This document shows, in pieces, positions 16,233 through 23,569 of a DNA stretch of 26,200 nucleotides (the stretch's first letter is position 1; every line of letters begins with the position of its first letter). The position numbers were made by a program, and so were the translations under genes. The stretch covers positions 1 through 26,200 of the forward strand of contig JARRNY010000038.1 of NCBI GenBank assembly GCA_037384445.1, in the 5' to 3' direction. This stretch comes from Thiodiazotropha sp037384445 (GTDB taxonomy: Bacteria > Pseudomonadota > Gammaproteobacteria > Chromatiales > Chromatiaceae). Below the pieces are notes generated by a model. That model had not been told where the DNA came from. It searched no databases and was given only the letters and a program-made list of their open reading frames with translations.

Positions 16233-18042
16233 CGGGACCTCCCTCCGCCCAAAAACGGCGCCAGCCGCCGTAGCGGGTGATCTCCCGGGACTCACCCAGG
16301 ATATGGCTCTCGCAGAGGAATCCGATGACCCAGCTGCCATCTGCCAGCTCCAACCGGCCCAAACCCAGGGGAGCGGGAATCTGGTTGAGGAAATCGCCCA
16401 GGTTGACCACCGGCAGCTCCCACACCTCCAGTTCGACTGCGGAACCTTCGTTGGAGCGGACCAGACCTGGCCGGTAGGGCGGCCCCCCGGGTAACAGATA
16501 GAGCTGGTAGGCAGACGCCGTGGTGGTCTTCCGAAGCAGACGGCCACCCCGCTCGAGCAGCTGGATATTCAGTGGCAGCCCCTGCATGTGCGCGCCACAA
16601 ACAGCGACGGGGAGATAGCCGGTCCGGTTGCCCGTCGCTAGCGATCTCTTCTCAAGCGGCTGGCTGGTGGCACCCAGGGTGGCGCCCAGTTGCGCATGCA
16701 GACGCGAAGCGGCACCCAGCAACGCCTGGTCATAGAAAGCGGGCGCAAACAGGGTCACGCCGTTGGGCAGACCATCATCACGAAACCCGGCCGGCAGCGC
16801 TATCGCGGCCAGATCGAGCAGGTTCATGAAATTGGTATAGGTACCCAGATTGGAATTGAGCTGGATGGGATCCGCCTCCAGCTGGTCGATACGATAGATG
16901 GTGCCGGCAGTCGGCGTGATGATAAAGGCCACCTCATCCCAGATCTTCTCAGAGCTGCGCCGCAGATCGGCCAATCGGTATTGGGCGGCGAAGGCCTCGG
17001 CTGCCGAGCCCTCTGCCCCACCGCTGATAATCTTGCGGGTCACCTCTAGCAGGGCTTCTGGTTTATCCTTCAGCACTGTTGCGGCTGCCAGATAGCGCTC
17101 TGCCACCCAGGGTCCTTCATAGAGCAAGCGGGCCGACTCGAGGAAAGGCGAGAAATCGATCTCAACCGGCACACCGCCGAGGGACTTCAGCCCTTCTATG
17201 GCGCCGCGAAAGAGCCGCTCTGCGCCGCTGTCGCCGAAAAATTCCAGTTGCGAATCCCTTGGCACACCGAAGCGAAAACCCGCTTCGGAGATACCCCGAC
17301 CCAACAGCGGGGGCTGCATCGGCCGCGCGTAGCTGTCGGCCTCGTCGTAGGCGGCCGCCACCTGGAACACTCTGCTCGCATCCCGACTGTCGAGGGCGAA
17401 GATAGAGACCACATCGAGGGTACGGCAGGCAGGCACCACGCCGCGGGTCGAGAGCAAGCCCCGGGTCGGCTTCAGCCCCAGCAGATTGTTGAAGGCCGCC
17501 GGCACCCGGCCGGACCCCGCAGTGTCTGTGCCTAAGGCAAAGCTGACCTGACCCAGCGCCACCGCGACCGCGGAGCCCGAACTGGAGCCGCCGGCGATGA
17601 ATTCGCTATTGAAGCTGTTGTGACAAACCCCGTAGGGGGAGCGCACCCCGACCAGACCGGTGGCGAACTGGTCCAGGTTGGTTTTGCCCAGCGGAATCGC
17701 CCCGGCATCGATCAGACACTGCACCACGAAAGCGCTCTCCTCAGGCAGGTAGGCATAGTCGGGACAAGCCGCCGTGGTCGGCAGACCGGCCAGATCGATG
17801 TTGTCCTTGATGGCGAAGGGGATACCGTAGAGGGGGTGTGTCTCAGGCGAAGCCCCCTGCAGGGCATCCACATAGGCCTGCAGCTTCTCCCGTTCGAGCC
17901 GGCTGATCCAGATGGGGTTATCCGTGACCGCTTCGATGCGGGTAAGCGCCTCATCCACCACCTCGGCCGGCGTGAACTGCCCTTCCCGGTAGCCCTGAAG
18001 CAGGGCCTCGACGGCGAAGCTCTGTGTCGAATCGATACTCAT
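16216..18042 (-). CDS. atzF: Allophanate hydrolase AtzF
   Basis: AtzF hydrolyses allophanate to ammonia and CO2, the last step of urea carboxylase or guanidine carboxylase pathways and of cyanuric acid breakdown. The 608-residue protein has an amidase-signature domain with Lys79 (AIKDN), the cis-serine run GGSSSGSA (151-158) and the nucleophile Ser177 in GTDTAGSGR. A C-terminal domain (about 440-608, from RTGYLPVAVCGAHMQG) is the AtzF-specific extension that finishes the decarboxylated product. Length is normal. Its ATG overlaps the carboxylase stop (ATGA at 18039-18042) and GGAGG stands five bases before it. The gene order carboxylase-atzF is usual. Confidence 0.95.
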   Translation of the reverse strand: MSIDSTQSFAVEALLQGYREGQFTPAEVVDEALTRIEAVTDNPIWISRLEREKLQAYVDALQGASPETHPLYGIPFAIKDNIDLAGLPTTAACPDYAYLPEESAFVVQCLIDAGAIPLGKTNLDQFATGLVGVRSPYGVCHNSFNSEFIAGGSSSGSAVAVALGQVSFALGTDTAGSGRVPAAFNNLLGLKPTRGLLSTRGVVPACRTLDVVSIFALDSRDASRVFQVAAAYDEADSYARPMQPPLLGRGISEAGFRFGVPRDSQLEFFGDSGAERLFRGAIEGLKSLGGVPVEIDFSPFLESARLLYEGPWVAERYLAAATVLKDKPEALLEVTRKIISGGAEGSAAEAFAAQYRLADLRRSSEKIWDEVAFIITPTAGTIYRIDQLEADPIQLNSNLGTYTNFMNLLDLAAIALPAGFRDDGLPNGVTLFAPAFYDQALLGAASRLHAQLGATLGATSQPLEKRSLATGNRTGYLPVAVCGAHMQGLPLNIQLLERGGRLLRKTTTASAYQLYLLPGGPPYRPGLVRSNEGSAVELEVWELPVVNLGDFLNQIPAPLGLGRLELADGSWVIGFLCESHILGESREITRYGGWRRFWAEGGPDALTA

Positions 18043-21000
18043 GACGCCTCCATCTCCAAGATAACCACGGCCTGTCCTGCCGAAACCGGGCTGCCCTGGG
18101 AGGCCAGCACCTCCCGTATCGTGCCCGCCTCATCGGCGGCGATGGTGATCTCCATCTTCATCGCTTCGATGATGATCAGCGGATCACCTATCTCAACCTT
18201 GTCGCCTGGTTTCACCGCCAGCTCCCAGACACTGCCGGTCACCGATGAGGCGACTGCCAGACAACCCTGGGGAATCTCCAGTCCCGCATCGCTGGCGCTG
18301 ACATCCTCCAGCAGGTCACTCGAGTAGGTGGCCTGACCCGCCTCCTCCCAGCGTTGACGCTCGGCGTCAAAGGCGTTCTGCTGACGCTGCTTGAAGCACT
18401 CGATCTCACCCGCATTCTGTTGCAGAAAGTCGCGGTAATCGCCCAGTTTGAGGGTGGTCTCTTCGATGCGCAGGTTGAAGCGTCCCTGGGGAAAGTCTTC
18501 GCGCATCTGCTTCAGCTCCTGCTCGGAGACGGGATAGAAGCGCAGCTGGTCGAAAAAGCGCAGTAGCCACTGCTTGCCATCGGTGAAGTCCCGGGTCTGG
18601 TGGTAGCGGTTCCACATCTGCACCGTACGGCCGACGAACTGGTAACCGCCCGGCCCTTCCATTCCGTAGACACAGAGATAAGCGCCGCCGATACCGACCG
18701 CGTTCTCCGGTGTCCAGGTACGGGCCGGGTTGTATTTTGTGGTGACCAGCCGATGGCGCGGGTCGAGCGGCGTGGCCACCGGCGCGCCCAGATAGACATC
18801 ACCCAACCCCATCACCAGGTAGCTGGCGTTGAAGAGGATCTCTTGTACCTGCTCAATCGACTCCAGGCCGTTGATGCGACGGATAAACTCGATGTTACTC
18901 GGACACCAGGGGGCATCGGCGCGCACCGACTGCATGTACTTGTCAATCGCCAGCCGTGTCGAGGGGTCGTCCCAGGAGAGGGGCAGATGGACGATCCGGC
19001 TGGGCACGCTCATCTCGTCGATCGACGGCAGCTGTGACTCAGCCGCCAGCAGCCGCGCCACCAGCTCTGCCTGAGAGATGGTTCTGCTGTCGTAGTGAAT
19101 CTGCAGGGAGCGGATACCGGGGGTCAGGTCGAGCAGTCCCTCGATCGCCTGCGTACGCAACCACTCCATGAGGGCGTGGACACGGAAGCGCAGCTCCAGA
19201 TCCAACACCAGGGGGCCATACTCCACCAGCAGGTATTTATCCCCCGATTGCCGATAGCAGACCGCCGGAGCATCAGCTTGTGCATCACGCTGGGCGACAA
19301 TAGGCGTCGACTGCGTATCGATCACACGCCCTTCGACGGGTTGCGATGCTATCGCAGACAAGCGCAGGATCATCTCGTCCTGGGCCTGCTCCAGACCCAC
19401 CGCCTCGTCATAGGTCACCGGCTTGAAGCGAATGCGGTCGCCGGGAGAGAGCTGTCCCACCTTCCACAGATCGGCGCTAATGATGGTGACCGGACAGACG
19501 AAGCCGCCCAGGCTGGGGCCATCGGGACCAAGAATCACCGGCATGTCACCGGTAAAGTCGACGCTGCCGATGGCATAGGCGTTGTCGTGGATATTGGAGG
19601 GATGGAGCCCCGCCTCACCGCCGTCACTGCGCGCCCACTGGGGCTTGGGACCGATCAGGCGCACACCGGTGCGTGAGGAGTTGTAGTGGACCTCCCAGTC
19701 GGTGGCGAAGAAGGTCTCGATATCCCCGTCGGTAAAAAAGTCGGGGGCGCCGTGGGGACCATACATCACATGGATCTCCCAGTTGCGGCTGTGCTCCGGG
19801 ATCAATGCTGTCGCTAACGCGCCCACCGGCTCAGTGACCTGAGTCTGTTCCTCGATGCGCAGCACATCGCCCACCTGCAACGCCCGTCCGGCATGGCCGC
19901 CGAACTGACCAAGGGTGAAGGTGGCGCGGCTGCCCATATACTCAGGCACATCGAAGCCGCCGCTCACTGCCAGGTAGGCGCGGACACCACTGCCTTCGAT
20001 CGCCCCCAGCTTCAGCACGCTGCCAGCCTTCACCGACAGCGAACGCCAGAACTCAACGGACTCTCCATCGAGCTGTGCTTGCATGACGGCACCGGTCAGC
20101 GCAATGGTGCAGTCGTGGTTGAACTTGAGGCTCGGCCCATTGAGGGTCAGCTCCAGTCCAGCAGCCTGCGCCGGGTTTCCGACCAGGCGGTTGGCGAGGC
20201 GGAAGGCCAGCGCATCCATCGGCCCCGATGGCGGGATACCCACGTCCCAATAGCCGGTGCGGCCCGGATAGTCCTGTACGGTGGTCTGGGTGCCGGGTGC
20301 CAGAACGTCAATCGTGGGGGGCTGATAGCTGACCTGATCGAGATAGCGGGTATAGTGCTCGCCCTGCACGAAGACCGGGTCGGCGACAATCTGCCGCAGA
20401 TAGTCGAGATTGTTCTCAATGCCGTAGAGGGCGCTGCGGTTCAGCGCCTCCAACAGCCGCGTTCGTGTCGCCTCACGGCTGTCGCCCTTGACGATCACCT
20501 TGGCCAGCATCGGATCATAGTAGGCAGGCACCTGACTGCCGGTCTCGACCCAGGTATCGACCCGCACCTGCGGATCGAAACGCACCTCGGTGAGCAGCCC
20601 GCTGCTGGGCTGGAACGCCTTGCCCGGATCCTCAGCGTAGAGCCGCACCTGGATCGCACTACCCTGGGGCTGATGCTGATAGTCATCAAGGAAGTCCCGC
20701 TCCCCCGCCGCCAGCCGCACCATCCAGGCCACCAGGTCGACCCCGGTGACCTCTTCGGTGACCCCATGCTCCACCTGCAGACGGGTGTTCACTTCGAGAA
20801 AATAGAATGCGTGGCTGCGGGTATCGTAGACGAACTCCACGGTACCGGCAGAACGATAGGCGACCGCTTCAGCGAGTCGCACCGATGAGCGCATCAGGTC
20901 AGCCCGCTGCTGTTCACTGAGGCCGGGGGCGGGGGTCTCTTCGATCACCTTCTGGTTACGCCGCTGCACTGAGCAGTCACGCTCGCCCAGGGCCACCACT

Positions 21001-21500
21001 CTGCCCTCGCCATCACCGAAGATCTGCACCTCGATGTGGCGGGCATACTCGATATATTTCTCCAGGAAGATGCCGCTTTGGCTGAAGTTGTTCAGCGCCA
21101 GCCGGGGCAGCAAGGGTACTTGATTTTGCTCCGCCAGCTGCCGTGCCGTGTGTTTGAGACCGAAGTCGCGCATCTGCTGCGGTGTCGGACCGATGAAGGC
21201 GATACCCGCTGCTTCGCAGGCCTCGGCGAAGGCCGCATTCTCGCTCAGAAATCCGTAACCGGGGTGGATGGCATCGACGCCCTGCTGCTGCGCCAGCTGT
21301 AACAGTTTCGGGTAGTCGAGATAGCTCTCCGAGGCGGGCGCTGGGCCGATACAGAAGGCCTCGTCGGCTTGGCTCACATGGGCGGAGTGGCGATCGGCCT
21401 CCGAATAGACGGCGACGGAGTGGACCCCCATCGACTTGAGGGTACGAATGATCCGGCAGGCAATGGCGCCCCGGTTGGCTATCAGAACCTTGTTGAACAT
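18039..21500 (-). CDS. Urea carboxylase-family enzyme, probably guanidine carboxylase; internal deletion in ATP-grasp domain
   Basis: A biotin-dependent carboxylase of 1153 residues: biotin carboxylase domain (1 to about 395), carboxyltransferase halves of the AHS2/KipA type (from TVQDYPGRTGYWDVG) and AHS1/KipI type, and a biotin carrier domain with EAMKME, biotinyl Lys1115. Urea/guanidine carboxylases are about 1200 residues. Here residues 130-139 read LLPRLALNNF, where relatives have roughly 50 more residues including the strand with the catalytic lysine and the glycine-rich ATP loop (YPVMLKSTAGGGG-type). The deletion is in frame, at about 21104. A guanidine-II riboswitch directly precedes the gene and two DUF1989 genes lie upstream, so guanidine is the likelier substrate than urea. 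If the deletion is real, the enzyme may be inactive; a sequencing or assembly error is also possible. Confidence 0.9.
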   Translation of the reverse strand: MFNKVLIANRGAIACRIIRTLKSMGVHSVAVYSEADRHSAHVSQADEAFCIGPAPASESYLDYPKLLQLAQQQGVDAIHPGYGFLSENAAFAEACEAAGIAFIGPTPQQMRDFGLKHTARQLAEQNQVPLLPRLALNNFSQSGIFLEKYIEYARHIEVQIFGDGEGRVVALGERDCSVQRRNQKVIEETPAPGLSEQQRADLMRSSVRLAEAVAYRSAGTVEFVYDTRSHAFYFLEVNTRLQVEHGVTEEVTGVDLVAWMVRLAAGERDFLDDYQHQPQGSAIQVRLYAEDPGKAFQPSSGLLTEVRFDPQVRVDTWVETGSQVPAYYDPMLAKVIVKGDSREATRTRLLEALNRSALYGIENNLDYLRQIVADPVFVQGEHYTRYLDQVSYQPPTIDVLAPGTQTTVQDYPGRTGYWDVGIPPSGPMDALAFRLANRLVGNPAQAAGLELTLNGPSLKFNHDCTIALTGAVMQAQLDGESVEFWRSLSVKAGSVLKLGAIEGSGVRAYLAVSGGFDVPEYMGSRATFTLGQFGGHAGRALQVGDVLRIEEQTQVTEPVGALATALIPEHSRNWEIHVMYGPHGAPDFFTDGDIETFFATDWEVHYNSSRTGVRLIGPKPQWARSDGGEAGLHPSNIHDNAYAIGSVDFTGDMPVILGPDGPSLGGFVCPVTIISADLWKVGQLSPGDRIRFKPVTYDEAVGLEQAQDEMILRLSAIASQPVEGRVIDTQSTPIVAQRDAQADAPAVCYRQSGDKYLLVEYGPLVLDLELRFRVHALMEWLRTQAIEGLLDLTPGIRSLQIHYDSRTISQAELVARLLAAESQLPSIDEMSVPSRIVHLPLSWDDPSTRLAIDKYMQSVRADAPWCPSNIEFIRRINGLESIEQVQEILFNASYLVMGLGDVYLGAPVATPLDPRHRLVTTKYNPARTWTPENAVGIGGAYLCVYGMEGPGGYQFVGRTVQMWNRYHQTRDFTDGKQWLLRFFDQLRFYPVSEQELKQMREDFPQGRFNLRIEETTLKLGDYRDFLQQNAGEIECFKQRQQNAFDAERQRWEEAGQATYSSDLLEDVSASDAGLEIPQGCLAVASSVTGSVWELAVKPGDKVEIGDPLIIIEAMKMEITIAADEAGTIREVLASQGSPVSAGQAVVILEMEAS

Positions 21501-21514
21501 GTTCTCGCTCTTAT

Positions 21515-21557
21515 CGGGTCGTCCCGTTCTTATCTTCTCGCGACAGGTCGTCCTGTC
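21515..21557 (-). promoter_or_regulatory. Guanidine-II (mini-ykkC) riboswitch
   Basis: Read on the minus strand, the 5' hairpin is GACAGG-ACGA-CCTGTC (21557-21542) and the 3' hairpin is CGGG-ACGA-CCCG (21526-21515), joined by a 15-base linker. Two adjacent stem-loops with identical ACGA tetraloops closed by G-C pairs are the hallmark of the mini-ykkC motif, in which the two loops kiss and bind two guanidinium ions. It ends 14 bases before the carboxylase ATG at 21500, so ligand binding probably controls translation by changing access to the weak AAGAGCGAG ribosome site. The match to the consensus is by eye. Confidence 0.85.
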
Positions 21558-21566
21558 CGATGCTTA

Positions 21567-21590
21567 GAAAATGGTGCGGCTTGCCACACC
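21567..21590 (-). terminator. Terminator-like hairpin after the second DUF1989 gene
   Basis: On the minus strand GGTGTGG and CCGCACC pair over seven base pairs (one G-U) around a CAAG loop (21590-21573), followed by A and then TTTTC. It starts 14 bases after the UAAP2 stop and ends ten bases before the riboswitch. It could stop part of the upstream transcript and leave the carboxylase mRNA to partial read-through or a promoter of its own. The T-run is short, so confidence is modest. Confidence 0.45.
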
Positions 21591-21604
21591 GGAAGCTGTC
21601 AGAT

Positions 21605-22249
21605 TCAGCCCCAGATCAACACCTCTACCGGCGTCGGGTTGTAGGCATTACAAGGGTTGTTGAGCTGAGGACAGTTGGAGATCAGCACCAGCACATCCAT
21701 CTCTGCCCGCATCTCCACATAGCGTCCGGGGGCGGAGATACCATCTTCGAAGGTGAGTCCGCCGTCCGGGGTTACCGGCACGTTCATGAAGAAGTTGATG
21801 TTGCTGGCCAGATCCCGTTTGCTCATGCCCTGATCCCACTCGGAAAGGGCCATGATGAAGCTGTCCCGGCAGCTGTGCATATGGCGCTTGTCGAGGGCAT
21901 AGCGCATGGTGTTGCTCTCTGCCGAACAGGCACCGCCCAAAGTGTCATGACGGCCGCAGGTATCGGCAGTGATCTCCAGCATCACCTTACCTTCGTTGGA
22001 GAGCAGCTTGCTACCGGTCGTCAGGTAGATATTGCCCTGGGCGCGGATGGTGTCGTTGGCGCTGTAGCGCTCTTCCGGGTCTGCGGCGTTGTAGAACAGC
22101 GTGTCTACCGCCTGATTGCCTTCCAGGTCGAGGATACGCAAGGTCTCCCCCTTACGCACCATCTTCATAAAGGGCTCGCCGGCGGGTACCACCTGCCGGA
22201 ACAGAGCGTCTTCAGCATTGTAGGGGCTTTCGGTCAGTGGTGTGTTCAT
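21605..22249 (-). CDS. DUF1989 protein UAAP2, probable carboxyguanidine deiminase subunit
   Basis: A 214-residue DUF1989 (urea carboxylase-associated) protein. It contains the family signature DTCGRHDTLGG (96-106), whose cysteine and histidine are thought to bind metal, and the run LASNINFFMNVPV (147-159). In guanidine-degrading bacteria two such paralogues (CgdA and CgdB) form carboxyguanidine deiminase, which turns the carboxylase product into allophanate and ammonia. It follows UAAP1 after five bases and precedes the riboswitch and carboxylase. The UAAP1/UAAP2 numbering is by length and order and which is CgdA or CgdB is not decided here. Confidence 0.88.
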   Translation of the reverse strand: MNTPLTESPYNAEDALFRQVVPAGEPFMKMVRKGETLRILDLEGNQAVDTLFYNAADPEERYSANDTIRAQGNIYLTTGSKLLSNEGKVMLEITADTCGRHDTLGGACSAESNTMRYALDKRHMHSCRDSFIMALSEWDQGMSKRDLASNINFFMNVPVTPDGGLTFEDGISAPGRYVEMRAEMDVLVLISNCPQLNNPCNAYNPTPVEVLIWG

Positions 22250-22254
22250 GGGAC

Positions 22255-22980
22255 TCAGGCCTCGAGATAGTAACGTTCGGTGGTAATGAAGGCGCGCTGA
22301 TTTTCGCCGCAGGCGTTGCGACAGGCATCATCAGCCGCTGCTGGGCCGCTATGGATGGCCGTCAGCTTGACCGGTTTCGGGCTATAGATCGGCGACGGAT
22401 CGAGCGCATGGGGCGCGGTGGCAAGCACCACCAGGCAGTCCATTTCGAAACGCAGATCCACAGAGTCCCCGGCCGTGGAGTTACCCGTTACAAAGCGCAT
22501 ATCGCCCGCTTCGTCCACCACCACCTTGCTGAAGAAGTTGATGTTGGAGACCAGATCACGACGCCCCAGACCGTACTTGCCCAGCTCGTTGATCAGGCTG
22601 TCGTAGCCGTTCTGGTAACGCTCATTGCGTGCCTCCTGATAGGTGGTGACACCGTACTTGGCTTGAATGATCTCAGCCGTAGAGACGCCGCAGATGGTAT
22701 CGTGCCAGCCGCAGGTATCGTCGGTCACAGAACAGAGCACCCGCCCCATATCGGAGTGACAGACATTGCCGGTGGTGAGAAACGCGGTGTGCTGCCCCTT
22801 CAGGGTATCGGCCATGTTGTAGCGTTCCAGCTTCTCCTCCTGGTTGTAGAAGAGTGCCGAGACATTGGCGCCGCCTTCGATGTCGGTCAGGCGCAGGGTC
22901 ACGCCGCGACGCAGCACGCCCGACCAGTGAGCGCCGGCCGGCACCTCCTCTTCCCATAGTATTTTGCCTAACTCAGTCAT
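22255..22980 (-). CDS. DUF1989 protein UAAP1, probable carboxyguanidine deiminase subunit
   Basis: A 241-residue DUF1989 protein and paralogue of its neighbour, with the shared signature DTCGWHDTICG (88-98) and the matching LVSNINFFSKVVV run. It also carries extra cysteines (C74, C83) and a C-terminal extension ending in NACGENQRAFITTERYYLEA-like sequence. It is thought to pair with UAAP2 as a hetero-oligomeric deiminase acting on carboxyguanidine. The ATG at 22980 has a good GAGGAAG site six bases upstream. A leader of about 108 bases separates it from the NikR-like gene and contains two mutually exclusive hairpins, so this gene may begin its own transcript or be regulated in the leader. Confidence 0.88.
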   Translation of the reverse strand: MTELGKILWEEEVPAGAHWSGVLRRGVTLRLTDIEGGANVSALFYNQEEKLERYNMADTLKGQHTAFLTTGNVCHSDMGRVLCSVTDDTCGWHDTICGVSTAEIIQAKYGVTTYQEARNERYQNGYDSLINELGKYGLGRRDLVSNINFFSKVVVDEAGDMRFVTGNSTAGDSVDLRFEMDCLVVLATAPHALDPSPIYSPKPVKLTAIHSGPAAADDACRNACGENQRAFITTERYYLEA

Positions 22981-22993
22981 GTTGTCTTCCTCA

Positions 22994-23015
22994 TTTCACG
23001 GCCTGGTGAAAGGCC
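22994..23015 (-). promoter_or_regulatory. Two alternative hairpins directly upstream of the UAAP1 ribosome site
   Basis: On the minus strand GGCCT-TTCACC-AGGCC (23015-23000) and TTTCAC-CAGGCC-GTGAAA (23011-22994) share bases, so only one can form at a time. The second hairpin ends one base before the GAGGAAG ribosome site at 22992-22986. The arrangement could tune translation of UAAP1, but it does not match guanidine riboswitch classes I, II or III. Confidence 0.35.
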
Positions 23016-23088
23016 CTTGATAATACTTTTTTGCCATTTATTAATACCTACTCCAGACAGACCCCGGCATTGGCGAAAATTCGCTGAT

Positions 23089-23547
23089 TCAATGGGTGCG
23101 TTTGGTCTCCCGCTCCGGCAGATGCAACTGCGGAATCAGGGTGGCATTGAGTTGCAGACTACCGGAGATTACGCCCCGGTTAGTGATCATCTTATCGGCC
23201 AGCAGCTGCAGCTCGGCGGCAGGTCCCTGCACCAGGATCACCTCCATGGTCTGGGAGTGCATCAGGTGAATATGCAGCGAGCTGATCACCTCTTTGATGT
23301 GCTCGTGCTGCAGATCGGCCAGCACTTTTTGCAACCTCGGTGTGGAGTGATCGTAGAGCAGCGTAATCGTGCCGGCCATGATCTCGTTGCCGAGTTCTTT
23401 TTTGTAGTCGGTCACCTGGCGGCTCACCATCTCCGCGATGGCCTGGGAGCGGCTCTCGAAACCGCGCTCGCGGACCATCTCGTCGAGCTGCGCCGACAGG
23501 GTGTCGGGCAGTGAGATGCTGATACGTGTGATGTTTCCCTGACTCAT
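23089..23547 (-). CDS. NikR-like ribbon-helix-helix regulator lacking the nickel-ligand cysteine
   Basis: A 152-residue protein with a CopG/NikR ribbon-helix-helix DNA-binding domain (6-48, RISISLPDTLSAQLDEMV then SRSQAIAEMV) and an ACT-like C-terminal domain. The NikR high-affinity nickel site uses three histidines and one cysteine; here H81, H92 and H94 are present but Thr100 replaces the cysteine, and the protein has no cysteine at all. It therefore may bind another metal or another ligand, or be constitutively active. No nik transport or hydrogenase genes adjoin it; it lies between glnT and the DUF1989 pair, suggesting control of the nitrogen cluster. The ATG at 23547 is preceded by GAGG about seven bases away. 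Confidence 0.82.
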   Translation of the reverse strand: MSQGNITRISISLPDTLSAQLDEMVRERGFESRSQAIAEMVSRQVTDYKKELGNEIMAGTITLLYDHSTPRLQKVLADLQHEHIKEVISSLHIHLMHSQTMEVILVQGPAAELQLLADKMITNRGVISGSLQLNATLIPQLHLPERETKRTH

Positions 23548-23569
23548 TTTCGCGTCCTCGTTACCTGTC

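Noticed and set aside
16233..16547. N-terminal extension of the desaturase reading frame
   Set aside because: It is an antisense-like frame-shifted shadow of the atzF 3' end, and a strong ribosome site precedes the internal ATG at 16232.
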